Assembly: GCA_002331385.1 (NCBI GenBank)
Contig: DCYB01000008.1
Coordinates: 1 to 64,000, forward strand
Length of the DNA: 64,000 nucleotides
DNA from: Comamonadaceae bacterium UBA2121
GTDB taxonomy: Bacteria > Pseudomonadota > Gammaproteobacteria > Burkholderiales > Burkholderiaceae_C
Direction of reading: 5' to 3'
Each line of letters starts with the position of its first letter. Positions within the stretch are counted from its first letter, which is position 1. Positions 26,229-34,812 of this stretch are shown here, piece after piece. The notes under the pieces were generated by a model. That model had not been told where the DNA came from. It made no database searches and saw nothing but the letters and a program-made list of their open reading frames with translations. The position numbers and the translations under genes are program-made.

Positions 26229-26261
26229 TGAATCAATCGGAAACCAAATCCGATTGATTCA
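26229..26261. promoter_or_regulatory. Perfect 13-bp inverted repeat upstream of the Bug gene
   Basis: TGAATCAATCGGA (26,229-26,241) and TCCGATTGATTCA (26,249-26,261) are exact reverse complements with a 7-bp centre AACCAAA. It is 86 bp before the ATG of the Bug-type gene. There is no T-tract, and the size suits a dimeric regulator's operator better than a terminator. The regulator is unknown. Confidence 0.6.
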
Positions 26262-26347
26262 ATTTCGTTGGCCGTCGTCTCACCCGGACCCCGGCTCTGC
26301 CCTTACCGGTGGCTCGACGTGAGCACACCGCCACCAAGGAAACCATC

Positions 26348-27322
26348 ATGCTTCGCAGAAACGCCCTGCTCGCCACCGCCGCCGTCGCACTCACCACGGG
26401 CATGCCCACACTGGTGCACGCCAAGGATCCGTGGCCGGTCAAGACCATCACACTCGTCCAGCCCTACTCTCCGGGCGGCACCAGCGACCTGCTCGCCCGC
26501 ATCATTGCGCAAGAGCTGGAAAAACGCATCGACGCTGCCGTCATCGTGGACAGCAAGGCCGGCGCGAACGGCAACATCGCCACGGCATTCGTGAGCCGCG
26601 CCAAGCCGGACGGCGGCACCTTCCTCGTGGGCTCCAGCAGTCCCGTGGTGATCTCGCCAACGCTCTACAAGAGCGTGCCGTACAACCCGCGCACAGACCT
26701 CACCCCCATCACCCCCATCGCCAAGGCCCCGTTCCTGCTGGTGACCAGCGCCAAGTCGGGCATCAACTCGATGGACGATCTGATGAAGCAGATCAAGGCC
26801 GACAAGGTGAACTTTGGCTCCGCTGGTGCCGGTTCGCCCCAGCACATGATCGTGGAAATGTTCCAGATGCAGGCCAAGGTGAAGTCGCCCCACATCCCCT
26901 ACAAGGGATCGGCGCCGCTGATTCTGGCCGTGATGTCCAACGAAGTGCAGTACGCCATCGACAACCCCGTGCCGCTCAAGCCGCAAATTGATGCCGGCAA
27001 GATCAAGGCACTGGCCATCACCAGCAAGAACGAATCGCCCAAGTTCCCCGGCGTGAAGAGCCTGCATGAGCTGGGCTTCACCAACTTCGAAGTGGAACCC
27101 TGGTACGGCATGATCGGCTCCAAGAACCTGCCCAAGGAACTGGCCGAGCGCATGAACGGCTACGTGCAGGACATCCTGAAGCAGGACAACGTGAAGAACA
27201 AGATTTCCGAACTCGGCGCCGAAGCCTATGGCCTGAGCACGGCAGACTTCACCAAGCTGATCGATGCCGACATCAAGAAGTGGGGCGAAGCCGTGAAGGT
27301 GTCGGGCGCCACCGCCGACTGA
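26348..27322 (+). CDS. Bug/TctC family periplasmic solute-binding protein
   Basis: A 324-aa secreted protein with a signal peptide at residues 1-25 (cleavage near LVHAKDPW). It carries the TctC hallmarks WPVKTITLVQPYSPGGTSDLLARI, VDSKAGANGNIAT and NFGSAGAGSPQH. Bug proteins are greatly expanded in Burkholderiales and bind carboxylated metabolites, often without a linked TctAB. Here the nearest transporter is the DASS permease just upstream, an unusual pairing. The ATG is preceded by AAGGAAACC. Confidence 0.92.
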   Translation: MLRRNALLATAAVALTTGMPTLVHAKDPWPVKTITLVQPYSPGGTSDLLARIIAQELEKRIDAAVIVDSKAGANGNIATAFVSRAKPDGGTFLVGSSSPVVISPTLYKSVPYNPRTDLTPITPIAKAPFLLVTSAKSGINSMDDLMKQIKADKVNFGSAGAGSPQHMIVEMFQMQAKVKSPHIPYKGSAPLILAVMSNEVQYAIDNPVPLKPQIDAGKIKALAITSKNESPKFPGVKSLHELGFTNFEVEPWYGMIGSKNLPKELAERMNGYVQDILKQDNVKNKISELGAEAYGLSTADFTKLIDADIKKWGEAVKVSGATAD

Positions 27323-27375
27323 CGCACCCACGGATCGACGCACTGTCATCCCCGCCAGAGTCAGATCAGCACTAG

Positions 27376-27402
27376 AAAGGGCCCGCCGTATGCGGGCCCT
27401 TT
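27376..27402 (+). terminator. Intrinsic terminator after the Bug gene
   Basis: An 11-bp perfect stem AAAGGGCCCGC / GCGGGCCCTTT with loop CGTAT, 53 bp after the stop. The T-tract is short (TTT). Confidence 0.8.
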
Positions 27403-27551
27403 GCGTGTGGCGCTTGTATTCCTTTTCCCGTCGGACGACGTTGAATAGCCATGCGCAGCCTCACCGGCTTGAGCCTCCGGCTGACATACCTTCCGTTACC
27501 GCTCCCCCTACAGTGGGCGGTAGAGTGACTTTTTGGACCACAGGAATCTGC

Positions 27552-28016
27552 ATGAAGAAAATCATTTCCACCGTGCTGGGCGCGTGCATCATCGCTTTTG
27601 GCTCTGGAGCCATGGCTCAGAACACCGCTCCGCAAGGCGAGAACAGCGCCCCCAGCACGCCCACGCGCACCGCCAGCAGCGGACCGAGCCAAGCCGTGCA
27701 GCAAGCGCTGGACAAGCGCATGAGGACGGTGCTTTCTTCACTGGAAGGCGTGGGCGCGGCCCTGAGCGCGGACATGTTCAGCGACGAATTCAGCGCGCAA
27801 GCCAAGCCCGAGCAGGTGCAGCAGGCGCTCAAGCAACTGCATGACGGCGTGGGCGCATGCAAACTGGCGGGTCGCATCCGTGCGAATGCGCCCAATGGCA
27901 CGTCGTATCTGCTGGACTGCCAGAAAGCGTTCGTGCCAGTCGATATCGGTGTGGAGGACAAAGCCCCGCACCGCATTCAAAGCCTGTTCTTCGGCGCCTC
28001 GTACTGGCGCATGTAA
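27552..28016 (+). CDS. Secreted protein of unknown function
   Basis: A 154-aa protein with a signal peptide (residues 1-22, cleavage near AMAQN), a Ser/Thr/Pro-rich linker (23-48) and a globular domain with two Cys residues (CKLAGRI and LLDCQKAF) that could form a disulfide. The domain layout (helical start, QVQQALKQLHDGVGACKL, then beta-rich end) is conserved-looking, but I do not recognise the family. It stands alone and is convergent with murB. Confidence 0.75.
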   Translation: MKKIISTVLGACIIAFGSGAMAQNTAPQGENSAPSTPTRTASSGPSQAVQQALDKRMRTVLSSLEGVGAALSADMFSDEFSAQAKPEQVQQALKQLHDGVGACKLAGRIRANAPNGTSYLLDCQKAFVPVDIGVEDKAPHRIQSLFFGASYWRM

Positions 28017-28034
28017 ATTGCGCGCGGTGGTGGC

Positions 28035-29108
28035 TCAGACCACCACCGGCTCCGGCTCCAGCCGGATGCCGAAGCGCTCGTACACGCTGGTCTGGATTGC
28101 CTTGGCCAGCGTCATCACCTCGCCCCCGGTCACGCTGTCCTCGCCGCTGCCGCGATTGACCAGCACCAGCGCCTGTTTTTCGTACACGCCCGCTTTGCCG
28201 ATGGTCTTGCCCTTCCAGCCGCAGGCGTCGATCAACCACCCTGCCGCGAGCTTGATGCTGCCATCGGGCATCGGGTAGTGCACGATCTTTGGCTCGCGCG
28301 CAATGATGTCCACGCACTGGTCAGGCGTCACCGTCGGGTTCTTGAAGAAACTGCCCGCATTGCCGATGACCGCCGGATCTGGCAGCTTGGCGCGGCGAAT
28401 GGCGCACACCCATTCAAAAATCTGCGCAGCCGTGGGCGATTCCACACCCAGCTCTACGCGCTTGCGCTCCAGGTCGGCATAGCCCAGTTCCGGCTTCCAT
28501 TGCTTTGACAGGCGAAAGCGCACATGCGTGATCACCGCACGCCCGGCCAGCCCCATGCCGCGCGGCAGATCGCCATCGTGCTGCGGGGCCTGCGGCGCGT
28601 GCTTGAACACCGAGTCGCGGTAACCAAAGGCGCATTGCGCCGCGTCGAGACGGAAATCCTGGCCCGTGACCAGATCGATCGCGTCGAGGGAGTCGAAGCG
28701 GTCCTGCAACTCCACGCCGTACGCCCCGATGTTCTGCACCGGAGCTGCACCTACCGTGCCGGGAATCAACGCCATGTTCTCCAGCCCCGGATAGCCGTGC
28801 TCGACGGTCCATGCCACCGCGTCATGCCAGGTCTCGCCCGCACCGGCTTCGACGATCCAGTGCCTGTCGGTTTCCTCCACCAGACGCAGCCCCTTGATCT
28901 CCATCTTCAACACTACCGGCTTGACGTCACCCGTCAGCACGATGTTGCTGCCGCCGCCGAGCACGAACACCGGCTGGCCGGCCAGCTTGCCGCCTTCGAT
29001 CAGGTCATGAATGTCCAGCGCACTGTGCGCACGTACAAGCGTGTGGGCCTTGGCGACGATGCCAAAGGTGTTGCAAGACTGGAGGGGAACGTTGTTCTCG
29101 ACTAACAT
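28035..29108 (-). CDS. murB: UDP-N-acetylenolpyruvoylglucosamine reductase
   Basis: A 357-aa FAD enzyme that reduces UDP-GlcNAc-enolpyruvate to UDP-MurNAc in peptidoglycan synthesis. It shows VLGGGSNIVLTGD for FAD binding, the IPGTVGAAPVQNIGAYGVEL block and the proton-donor Ser in GNAGSFFKNP, with the long C-terminal part of E. coli-type (type I) MurB. The start at MLVENNVPLQSCNTFG is the usual one. It is divergent from yajQ, with only 65 bp shared between them. Confidence 0.95.
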   Translation of the reverse strand: MLVENNVPLQSCNTFGIVAKAHTLVRAHSALDIHDLIEGGKLAGQPVFVLGGGSNIVLTGDVKPVVLKMEIKGLRLVEETDRHWIVEAGAGETWHDAVAWTVEHGYPGLENMALIPGTVGAAPVQNIGAYGVELQDRFDSLDAIDLVTGQDFRLDAAQCAFGYRDSVFKHAPQAPQHDGDLPRGMGLAGRAVITHVRFRLSKQWKPELGYADLERKRVELGVESPTAAQIFEWVCAIRRAKLPDPAVIGNAGSFFKNPTVTPDQCVDIIAREPKIVHYPMPDGSIKLAAGWLIDACGWKGKTIGKAGVYEKQALVLVNRGSGEDSVTGGEVMTLAKAIQTSVYERFGIRLEPEPVVV

Positions 29109-29173
29109 TGACCGATTGTCGCACCCGCGCCCAAAGTGCACCGGGTTTGTATGTAGATTCCGAGAGTAAAGCC

Positions 29174-29659
29174 ATGCCTTCTTTTGATACCGTCCTTGAA
29201 GCCAATTTCGTCGAAGTGAAAAACGCCGTGGAAAACGCCGCCAAGGAAATCGGTACCCGCTTCGATTTCAAGGGCACATCCGCCGCCGTCGAGCTCAAGG
29301 ACAAGGTCATCACCATGTTCGGCGACGCCGACTTCCAGCTCCAGCAGGTCGAGGACATCCTGCGCAACAAGCTCACCAAGCGCAATGTGGATGTGCGTTT
29401 CCTGGACATCGAAAAGCCCCAGAAGATCGGCGGTGACAAGCTCAAGCAGGTCGTCAAGGTGCGCAACGGCATCGACGCCGAGAACGCCAAGAAGATCCAG
29501 AAGCTGATCAAGGAAAGCAAGCTCAAGCTGCAAGCCGCGATCCAGGAAGAAAAGGTGCGCGTGACCGGCGCCAAGCGCGACGACCTGCAAGCGGCCATGG
29601 CGCTGATCCGCAAGGACATCGTCGATCTGCCGCTGTCGTTTGACAACTTCCGCGACTGA
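29174..29659 (+). CDS. YajQ family nucleotide-binding protein
   Basis: A 161-aa protein that matches the YajQ/UPF0234 family along its whole length (MPSFDTVLEANFVEVKNAVENAAKEI...TRFDFKG at the start, RDDLQAAMALIRK...LPLSFDNFRD at the end). YajQ homologues bind c-di-GMP in Xanthomonas and Pseudomonas and act with LysR-type regulators. The retropepsin-like gene follows 6 bp later and may be co-transcribed. Confidence 0.93.
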   Translation: MPSFDTVLEANFVEVKNAVENAAKEIGTRFDFKGTSAAVELKDKVITMFGDADFQLQQVEDILRNKLTKRNVDVRFLDIEKPQKIGGDKLKQVVKVRNGIDAENAKKIQKLIKESKLKLQAAIQEEKVRVTGAKRDDLQAAMALIRKDIVDLPLSFDNFRD

Positions 29660-29665
29660 TTGCGC

Positions 29666-30331
29666 ATGCGGCTGCCTGATCTGCGCCGCAGCCTGCAAGG
29701 CACTGCGGCGGCTGTGCTTCTGGCGTTGAGTGCTGCTCCCGCGTTGGCGCAGCAGGCTGCGCTGGTTGGCGTGCTGGGCACCAAGGCGCTGCTGGTGGTG
29801 GACGGCGGCGCGCCGCGCGCGCTCGGCGCAGGGGAAGCCCTGAATGGCGTGCGGGTGCTGTCCGTCGGCAAGGACAGCGCCGACATCGAAGCCAACGGTA
29901 CGCGCCTCACCCTGCATCTGGGCGACACACCGGTGCATGTCGGCAGTGCCGCCAGCACGGCGGCCACCGGCCGGCTGGTATTGCGTGCCGACTCGCGCGG
30001 GCATTTTGTGAATTCGGGACTGATCAATGGCAAGGTCATGCAATACATGATCGATACCGGTGCCACCACGATCGCCATCAGCCAGAACGAGGCCAAGCGC
30101 ATGGGCATCGACTACGAGCGCGGCACGCCCATTCAGGTCAGCACCGGCAACGGCATCGCCAATGGTTGGCGCGTGACGCTGCGCACGGTGCGCGTAGGCG
30201 AAATCGAAGTCCACAACGTGGAAAGCGTCATCCTGCCCCAGCCCATGCCCTACGTGTTGCTGGGCAACAATTTCCTCAGTGCCTTCCAGATGACACGCAC
30301 AAATGACGAAATGATTCTCCAACGGAAATAA
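29666..30331 (+). CDS. Retropepsin-like aspartic protease (clan AA, TIGR02281 type)
   Basis: A 221-aa protein with a signal peptide or anchor (residues about 8-30, cleavage near LAQQA), a beta-rich N-terminal part and a C-terminal aspartic protease domain with the active motif DTGATTIAI at residues 130-138 and the flap/hydrophobic block LPQPMPYVLLGNNFLSAFQM. One Asp per chain means it must dimerise, as in retropepsins. It acts in the periplasm; the substrate is unknown. Confidence 0.85.
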   Translation: MRLPDLRRSLQGTAAAVLLALSAAPALAQQAALVGVLGTKALLVVDGGAPRALGAGEALNGVRVLSVGKDSADIEANGTRLTLHLGDTPVHVGSAASTAATGRLVLRADSRGHFVNSGLINGKVMQYMIDTGATTIAISQNEAKRMGIDYERGTPIQVSTGNGIANGWRVTLRTVRVGEIEVHNVESVILPQPMPYVLLGNNFLSAFQMTRTNDEMILQRK

Positions 30332-30386
30332 CGCTGCAATCGTTGTATGCTCTGACTCAAAGGTTTCGCCAATTCAGACCAACGAT

Positions 30387-31376
30387 ATGAGTACGCGCGC
30401 CGCACTCGTCGCCGAAGCAGCGACCACTAATCCATACGAGGAACTGCTGGCCCAGTGGGGGGACATGCAGGCAGCTCTCGGCTTCGTGCTGCACCGGCCG
30501 CGCGAGGTACACGACTTCATCCCCAAAATTCGCCAGCTCGACCAATGGCTGCAAGAACTGGTCGCGCAAGACGTGGACGCCACGCTCTACCTCATGCTGC
30601 AACTGGCCTCCACGAATGCGGTGGGTTACAGCACTTCGCATGCGCTGGTGTGCGCGGCGCTATGCCATATCCTCGGGTTGGAGTTGGGCCTGCCGCGCAC
30701 CGAACGCGACACGCTGGTGCGTGCGGCGTTCACCATGAACATCAGCATTACTGAGCTGCAAGATGAGTTGGCCGAGCGCGCCGATCCCATCAACGCGCAT
30801 CAGCAATCGGCGGTGAACCGCCACGCGGCCCGCAGCCGTGCGCTGCTGGAACAATTGGGCGTGACCGATGCGCTGTGGCTCGACGCCGTGGCCAGCCACC
30901 ACTCGTTCCAGCAAGATCGCGCACGCGAGCCACTCAAGAATCTCACCGTGCGCGAGCGACTGGTGCGTACTTTGGCGACCGTGGATCGCTACGCCGCCTT
31001 CATCAGCCCGCGCAAATCGCGCACCGGGCGCAGCGCCACGGAGTCCATGCGCTCACTGCTTGGCCACGACGTCTCGCGCAGCGATGAGGTGGGCTTTATT
31101 CTGGTGCGCACGATCGGACTGTGCCCGCCGGGCACCTACGTCAAGCTCGATAACGGCGATACCGCCATCGTGCTGCGCCGGGGCGAATCCACCAGTTTCC
31201 CGGTGGTAGCCAGCCTCATGGACGCCAGCGGCGAGACATATGCCCAACCGGGCCTGCACCACACGGCCAATGGCAAGCCGCGCATCGTCAACGCGCTGCC
31301 GGGCAACAGCGTCAGCATGGGTGCCAATCACCACACGATGGTGCGCATGGGCCTGATGGCCTGCGGGCATCTCTGA
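30387..31376 (+). CDS. Degenerate HD-GYP-like protein
   Basis: A 329-aa protein with the helical layout of HD/HD-GYP phosphodiesterases: the first metal His in STSHALVCAALCHILGLELG, a later HAARSRALLEQLG and HH in AVASHHSFQ. The central HD pair is not present; the corresponding segment reads AAFTMNISITELQDEL with Met-Asn in place of His-Asp, and no GYP is seen. The last 100 residues (GLCPPGTYVKLDNGDTAIVLRRGE) are a small beta domain found after HD-GYP domains. It probably lacks activity and may act as a binding or scaffold protein. Confidence 0.7.
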   Translation: MSTRAALVAEAATTNPYEELLAQWGDMQAALGFVLHRPREVHDFIPKIRQLDQWLQELVAQDVDATLYLMLQLASTNAVGYSTSHALVCAALCHILGLELGLPRTERDTLVRAAFTMNISITELQDELAERADPINAHQQSAVNRHAARSRALLEQLGVTDALWLDAVASHHSFQQDRAREPLKNLTVRERLVRTLATVDRYAAFISPRKSRTGRSATESMRSLLGHDVSRSDEVGFILVRTIGLCPPGTYVKLDNGDTAIVLRRGESTSFPVVASLMDASGETYAQPGLHHTANGKPRIVNALPGNSVSMGANHHTMVRMGLMACGHL

Positions 31377-31415
31377 GTTCTGAGCGCAGCGCGCAGGGGC
31401 CGCGCTCTCTGCCGC

Positions 31416-32051
31416 TCAGCCCTTCTTCTTGGCGCCCAGCTTGGACTCCTTGCCAGCCATGAGGCGCAGAATGTTCTCTTTGTGGCGCCACACCAGCAGG
31501 CCCGCCATGATGGCGATGGCCACGCCGATGCGTGCGTCCGCATGCCACGCAACACCACCGCCCAGCACATAGAAGAACGGCGCGAACACGGCCGCGATCA
31601 GCGAAGCCAGCGAGGAGTAGCGGAAGAACACCGCAATGATCAACCAGGTCGCAAGCGTGGCCAGCCCGAGCCAGCCACTGATGCCCATCAGCACCCCCGC
31701 AGCCGTCGCCACGCCCTTGCCGCCCTCAAAGCGGAAGAACACGGGCCACAGGTGGCCGAGGAACGCCGCCAGCCCGACCGCGGCGATGGTGCCCTCCTCC
31801 AGCCCGTAAGGCGCGCCAAACCAGCGCACCAGCATCACCGGCAACCATCCCTTCACCGCGTCCAGCAGCAGCGTCAGCACCGCAGCGGCCTTGCTGCCCG
31901 AGCGCAGCACGTTGGTCGCGCCCGGATTCTTGCTGCCGTATGTGCGTGGATCGTTCAGGCCCATGACGCGACTGACGATCACGGCAAACGACAACGATCC
32001 AACCAGATAGGCTGCAATGGTGGCGACGATGGAAAGTACGATGGGGCTCAC
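31416..32051 (-). CDS. plsY: Acyl-phosphate glycerol-3-phosphate acyltransferase
   Basis: A 211-aa inner-membrane enzyme that makes lysophosphatidate from acyl-phosphate and glycerol-3-phosphate. PlsY signatures are visible: GSLSFAVIVSR, SKNPGATNVLRSGSKAA, and GHLWPVFFRFEGGKGVATAAGV. It has about five transmembrane segments and a Lys-rich C-terminus. Gene order plsY-ybaK is common in betaproteobacteria. Confidence 0.95.
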   Translation of the reverse strand: MSPIVLSIVATIAAYLVGSLSFAVIVSRVMGLNDPRTYGSKNPGATNVLRSGSKAAAVLTLLLDAVKGWLPVMLVRWFGAPYGLEEGTIAAVGLAAFLGHLWPVFFRFEGGKGVATAAGVLMGISGWLGLATLATWLIIAVFFRYSSLASLIAAVFAPFFYVLGGGVAWHADARIGVAIAIMAGLLVWRHKENILRLMAGKESKLGAKKKG

Positions 32052-32090
32052 GGTGTCCGATCAGCAAGGGGTGAGAGAGAGTCGAAGCCC

Positions 32091-32591
32091 CTATTCTGCC
32101 AGCGCGCAGTGCACCCGACGGGCGTTGAGCAAATCAACGCACACCTGCGGACTCAATTGCACGAGAAAACCGCGCCGTCCACCGTTGATGGCGATGCGCG
32201 GCAATTGCAGGATGCTCTCCTCGATGAACACCGGCATCGCCTTGCGCGTGCCAAAGGGCGAGGTGCCGCCCACCAGATAGCCACTGTGCCGATTGGCGAC
32301 GTCGGGCTTGCAGGGCTCGACGCTCTTGGCACCGATCTGACGCGCGAGGTTCTTGGTCGAAACTTTGCAGTCGCCATGCATGAGCACGATCAGCGGTTTC
32401 GCGTCCTGATCCTGCATGACCAGCGTCTTCACCACCATGTGCTCGTCCAGCCCCAGACTGGCGGCGCTGTGCTCCGTGCCGCCATGTTCGACATAGTCGT
32501 AGGGATGCTCGCTGAATTCCACGCGGTGGGAACGCAGCAACTGTGTCGCAGGAGTCTCGCTGACGTGCGCGGCCTTGTCCTTCTTGCCCAT
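32091..32591 (-). CDS. ybaK: Cys-tRNA(Pro) deacylase, YbaK family
   Basis: A 166-aa editing protein of the YbaK/EbsC family, which hydrolyses Cys-tRNA-Pro. It shows TPATQLLRSHRVEFSEHPYDY at the start and the conserved Lys region KVSTKNLARQIGAKSVEPCKPDVANRHSGYLVGGTSPFGTRK. The start at MGKKDKAAHVSE agrees with family length; the open frame runs further into the preceding gene. It lies 34 bp after the aldo-keto reductase gene. Confidence 0.92.
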   Translation of the reverse strand: MGKKDKAAHVSETPATQLLRSHRVEFSEHPYDYVEHGGTEHSAASLGLDEHMVVKTLVMQDQDAKPLIVLMHGDCKVSTKNLARQIGAKSVEPCKPDVANRHSGYLVGGTSPFGTRKAMPVFIEESILQLPRIAINGGRRGFLVQLSPQVCVDLLNARRVHCALAE

Positions 32592-32625
32592 GGTTCCCTT
32601 CAACCGTCGTTGCCAGCTTCCGGGC

Positions 32626-33687
32626 TCATTGCGCCGGATCGCGGTATTGCTTGCGGATGGCGTCGATGTCTTCGAGCACCTTGGGCGACAACTGCGTGCC
32701 CCAGACGTCGATGTCCTCGTCCAGTTGCGCCACGGTCGTGACACCCAGGATGGTGCTCGCCACTTGCCACTTGGTGTAGCAGAACGCCAGCGCCATCTGC
32801 GTGGGCGTGAGGCCATGGTCGCGCGCCAACTGGTTGTACAGACGCGCCACCTCAAGCGACTCCGCCCGACCCCAGCGCTGCTTGCGCATGGACTCGAACA
32901 GCGCCAGCCGCCCTGCCGCCGGCGCATCTGGCCCGGTCGTGCCGCTGGCGTCGTACTTGCCGCTCAGCAGCCCATAGCCCAGCGGTGAATATGCCAGCAG
33001 CGAGATCTGCAGCCGGTGGCAGCTCTCATCCATGGCGTTTTCCCAACTCCGGTTCAGCAGCGCATACGGATTCTGCACGGACACCACGCGCGCCAGACCA
33101 TGCTGCTCGGCCAGTCGCACGAATTCGTGCACGCCGTACGGCGTCTCATTGGACAGTCCGATGTGCCGCACCTTGCCCGCACGCACCAAGCCGTCGAGCG
33201 CCTTGAGCTGCTCCAGGATGGGCGTTTCGCTGTGGTCCTTTTCCGGATTGAAATACATTTGCCCGAACGCAGGCACGTGGCGCTCGGGCCAGTGGATCTG
33301 ATAGAGATCGATGACGTCGGTTTGCAGCCGCTTCAGACTGCCCTCGCACGAGGCCGTGATGTCGGCCGCCGTCATGCCTGCACCGGCACGAATCCACGGC
33401 GTGGCACGCGATGGCCCTGCCACCTTGCTGGCCAGCACCACGCGGTTGCGCATGCCCGGGCGGCGGGCGAACCAGTTGCCGATGATGGTTTCCGTCGCTC
33501 CGCAGGTTTCGGCGCGCGTGGGCACGGCGTACATCTCGGCAGTGTCGATGAAGTTCACTCCGCGCTCAACCGCGCGATCAAGAATGGCGTGCGCTGAGGC
33601 TTCATCGACCTGCTCGCCAAAGGTCATCGTGCCCAGACAAATGGGCGTGACTTTCAGGTCGCTTTGACCCAGGGAAATCAGATTCAT
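32626..33687 (-). CDS. NADP(H)-dependent aldo-keto reductase, Tas family
   Basis: A 353-aa TIM-barrel oxidoreductase. The catalytic tetrad is visible: Asp and Tyr in FIDTAEMYAVP, Lys in VLASKVAG and His in YQIHWPER. The insert ETPILEQLKALDGLVRAGKVRHIGLSNETPYG and the late AYSPLGYGLLSGKY are typical of E. coli Tas. The physiological substrate is unknown. It is probably co-transcribed with ybaK and divergent from the hydrolase gene. Confidence 0.9.
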   Translation of the reverse strand: MNLISLGQSDLKVTPICLGTMTFGEQVDEASAHAILDRAVERGVNFIDTAEMYAVPTRAETCGATETIIGNWFARRPGMRNRVVLASKVAGPSRATPWIRAGAGMTAADITASCEGSLKRLQTDVIDLYQIHWPERHVPAFGQMYFNPEKDHSETPILEQLKALDGLVRAGKVRHIGLSNETPYGVHEFVRLAEQHGLARVVSVQNPYALLNRSWENAMDESCHRLQISLLAYSPLGYGLLSGKYDASGTTGPDAPAAGRLALFESMRKQRWGRAESLEVARLYNQLARDHGLTPTQMALAFCYTKWQVASTILGVTTVAQLDEDIDVWGTQLSPKVLEDIDAIRKQYRDPAQ

Positions 33688-33855
33688 GGTGTTCCAGTCA
33701 GACGCGGGAGTCGCACTCCGCGCGTTGCGTTCAAGGAAGGGGTGCGCGCAACGCGGCGCAGGCAGAAATCATAGTCAAGAAGTCCGCGGCGTGCAGGCCA
33801 ACGCGGCGCGGGCTGCCACATCGGTGACAACGCCAGCGCACTTCGCCTCTACATA

Positions 33856-34791
33856 ATGCGGCGCATGTATATCGAAAAACGCCCCGCCCGCCTGCTCTCC
33901 GTTCCCGTGCGCAACATGCACTACAACGTGCGCGTGTGGGGTGATCCCGCTGCCGCACACACACAGCCGCCGTTGGTGATGGTGCATGGCTGGATGGACG
34001 TTGGCGCGTCCTACCAGTTCGTGGTGGATGCGTTCAGCGATGCCTTCGCGCGCGACCGGCTCATCATCGCGCCCGACTGGCGTGGCTTCGGACACTCCAT
34101 GCCACCCCATGCCTGCGACCACTACGTGTTTGCCGACTATCTGGCCGATCTCGACCATTTGCTGGACCACTTCTCGCCCGATCGGCCCGTCGATCTGGCG
34201 GGCCACAGCATGGGCGGCAACGTCAGCATGATGTACGCCGGCGCGCGGCCCGAGCGCATTCGGCGCCTGGTGAATCTGGAAGGCTTTGGCCTCGCACCCA
34301 GCCAGCCGTCACAAGCACCCGGGCGCTACGCACGCTGGATGGACGAATTGCGCGCATACGAACGCGGCGACATGGCCCTGCGTCCGTATGACAGCGTGGA
34401 CGGCGTGGCGCAGCGCCTCATGAAAACCAACCCGCGCATCGCCCCCGACAAGGCGCAGTGGCTGGCGCAGCACTGGGCCGCGCCAGATGCTAACGGCAAA
34501 TGGTGGATTCTGGGTGCGCCCGCCCACAAGATCATCACGCCCATGCTGTTTCGCGCGGACGAAATGCTGGCGCTCTACGAAGCCATCACCGCCCCCGTGC
34601 TGTCGGTCGAGGCCGAAGAGAATCACATCGCCAAGTGGTCCTCGGGCAACTATTCGCTGGCGCAATACCACGAGCGCCTTGGGCACGTGCGCAACGCACG
34701 CAGCGCCCGCGTGGACCATGCGGCACACATGCTTCACCACGATCAGCCAGAGGCCGTGGCACGCATCATCGAGGACTTCCTCACGCAGTGA
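33856..34791 (+). CDS. Alpha/beta hydrolase
   Basis: A 311-aa alpha/beta hydrolase-fold protein. The oxyanion region is MVHGWMDVGASYQF, the nucleophile elbow is GHSMGGN (about residues 116-122), and the likely catalytic His is in VDHAAHMLHHDQPEAVA near the C-terminus. The first codon is uncertain: an ATG three codons downstream (MYIEKRPARL) is equally plausible. Substrate unknown. It converges on the sensor kinase gene. Confidence 0.88.
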   Translation: MRRMYIEKRPARLLSVPVRNMHYNVRVWGDPAAAHTQPPLVMVHGWMDVGASYQFVVDAFSDAFARDRLIIAPDWRGFGHSMPPHACDHYVFADYLADLDHLLDHFSPDRPVDLAGHSMGGNVSMMYAGARPERIRRLVNLEGFGLAPSQPSQAPGRYARWMDELRAYERGDMALRPYDSVDGVAQRLMKTNPRIAPDKAQWLAQHWAAPDANGKWWILGAPAHKIITPMLFRADEMLALYEAITAPVLSVEAEENHIAKWSSGNYSLAQYHERLGHVRNARSARVDHAAHMLHHDQPEAVARIIEDFLTQ

Positions 34792-34812
34792 TTGCCGCCG
34801 CGCGGGCCGCGG

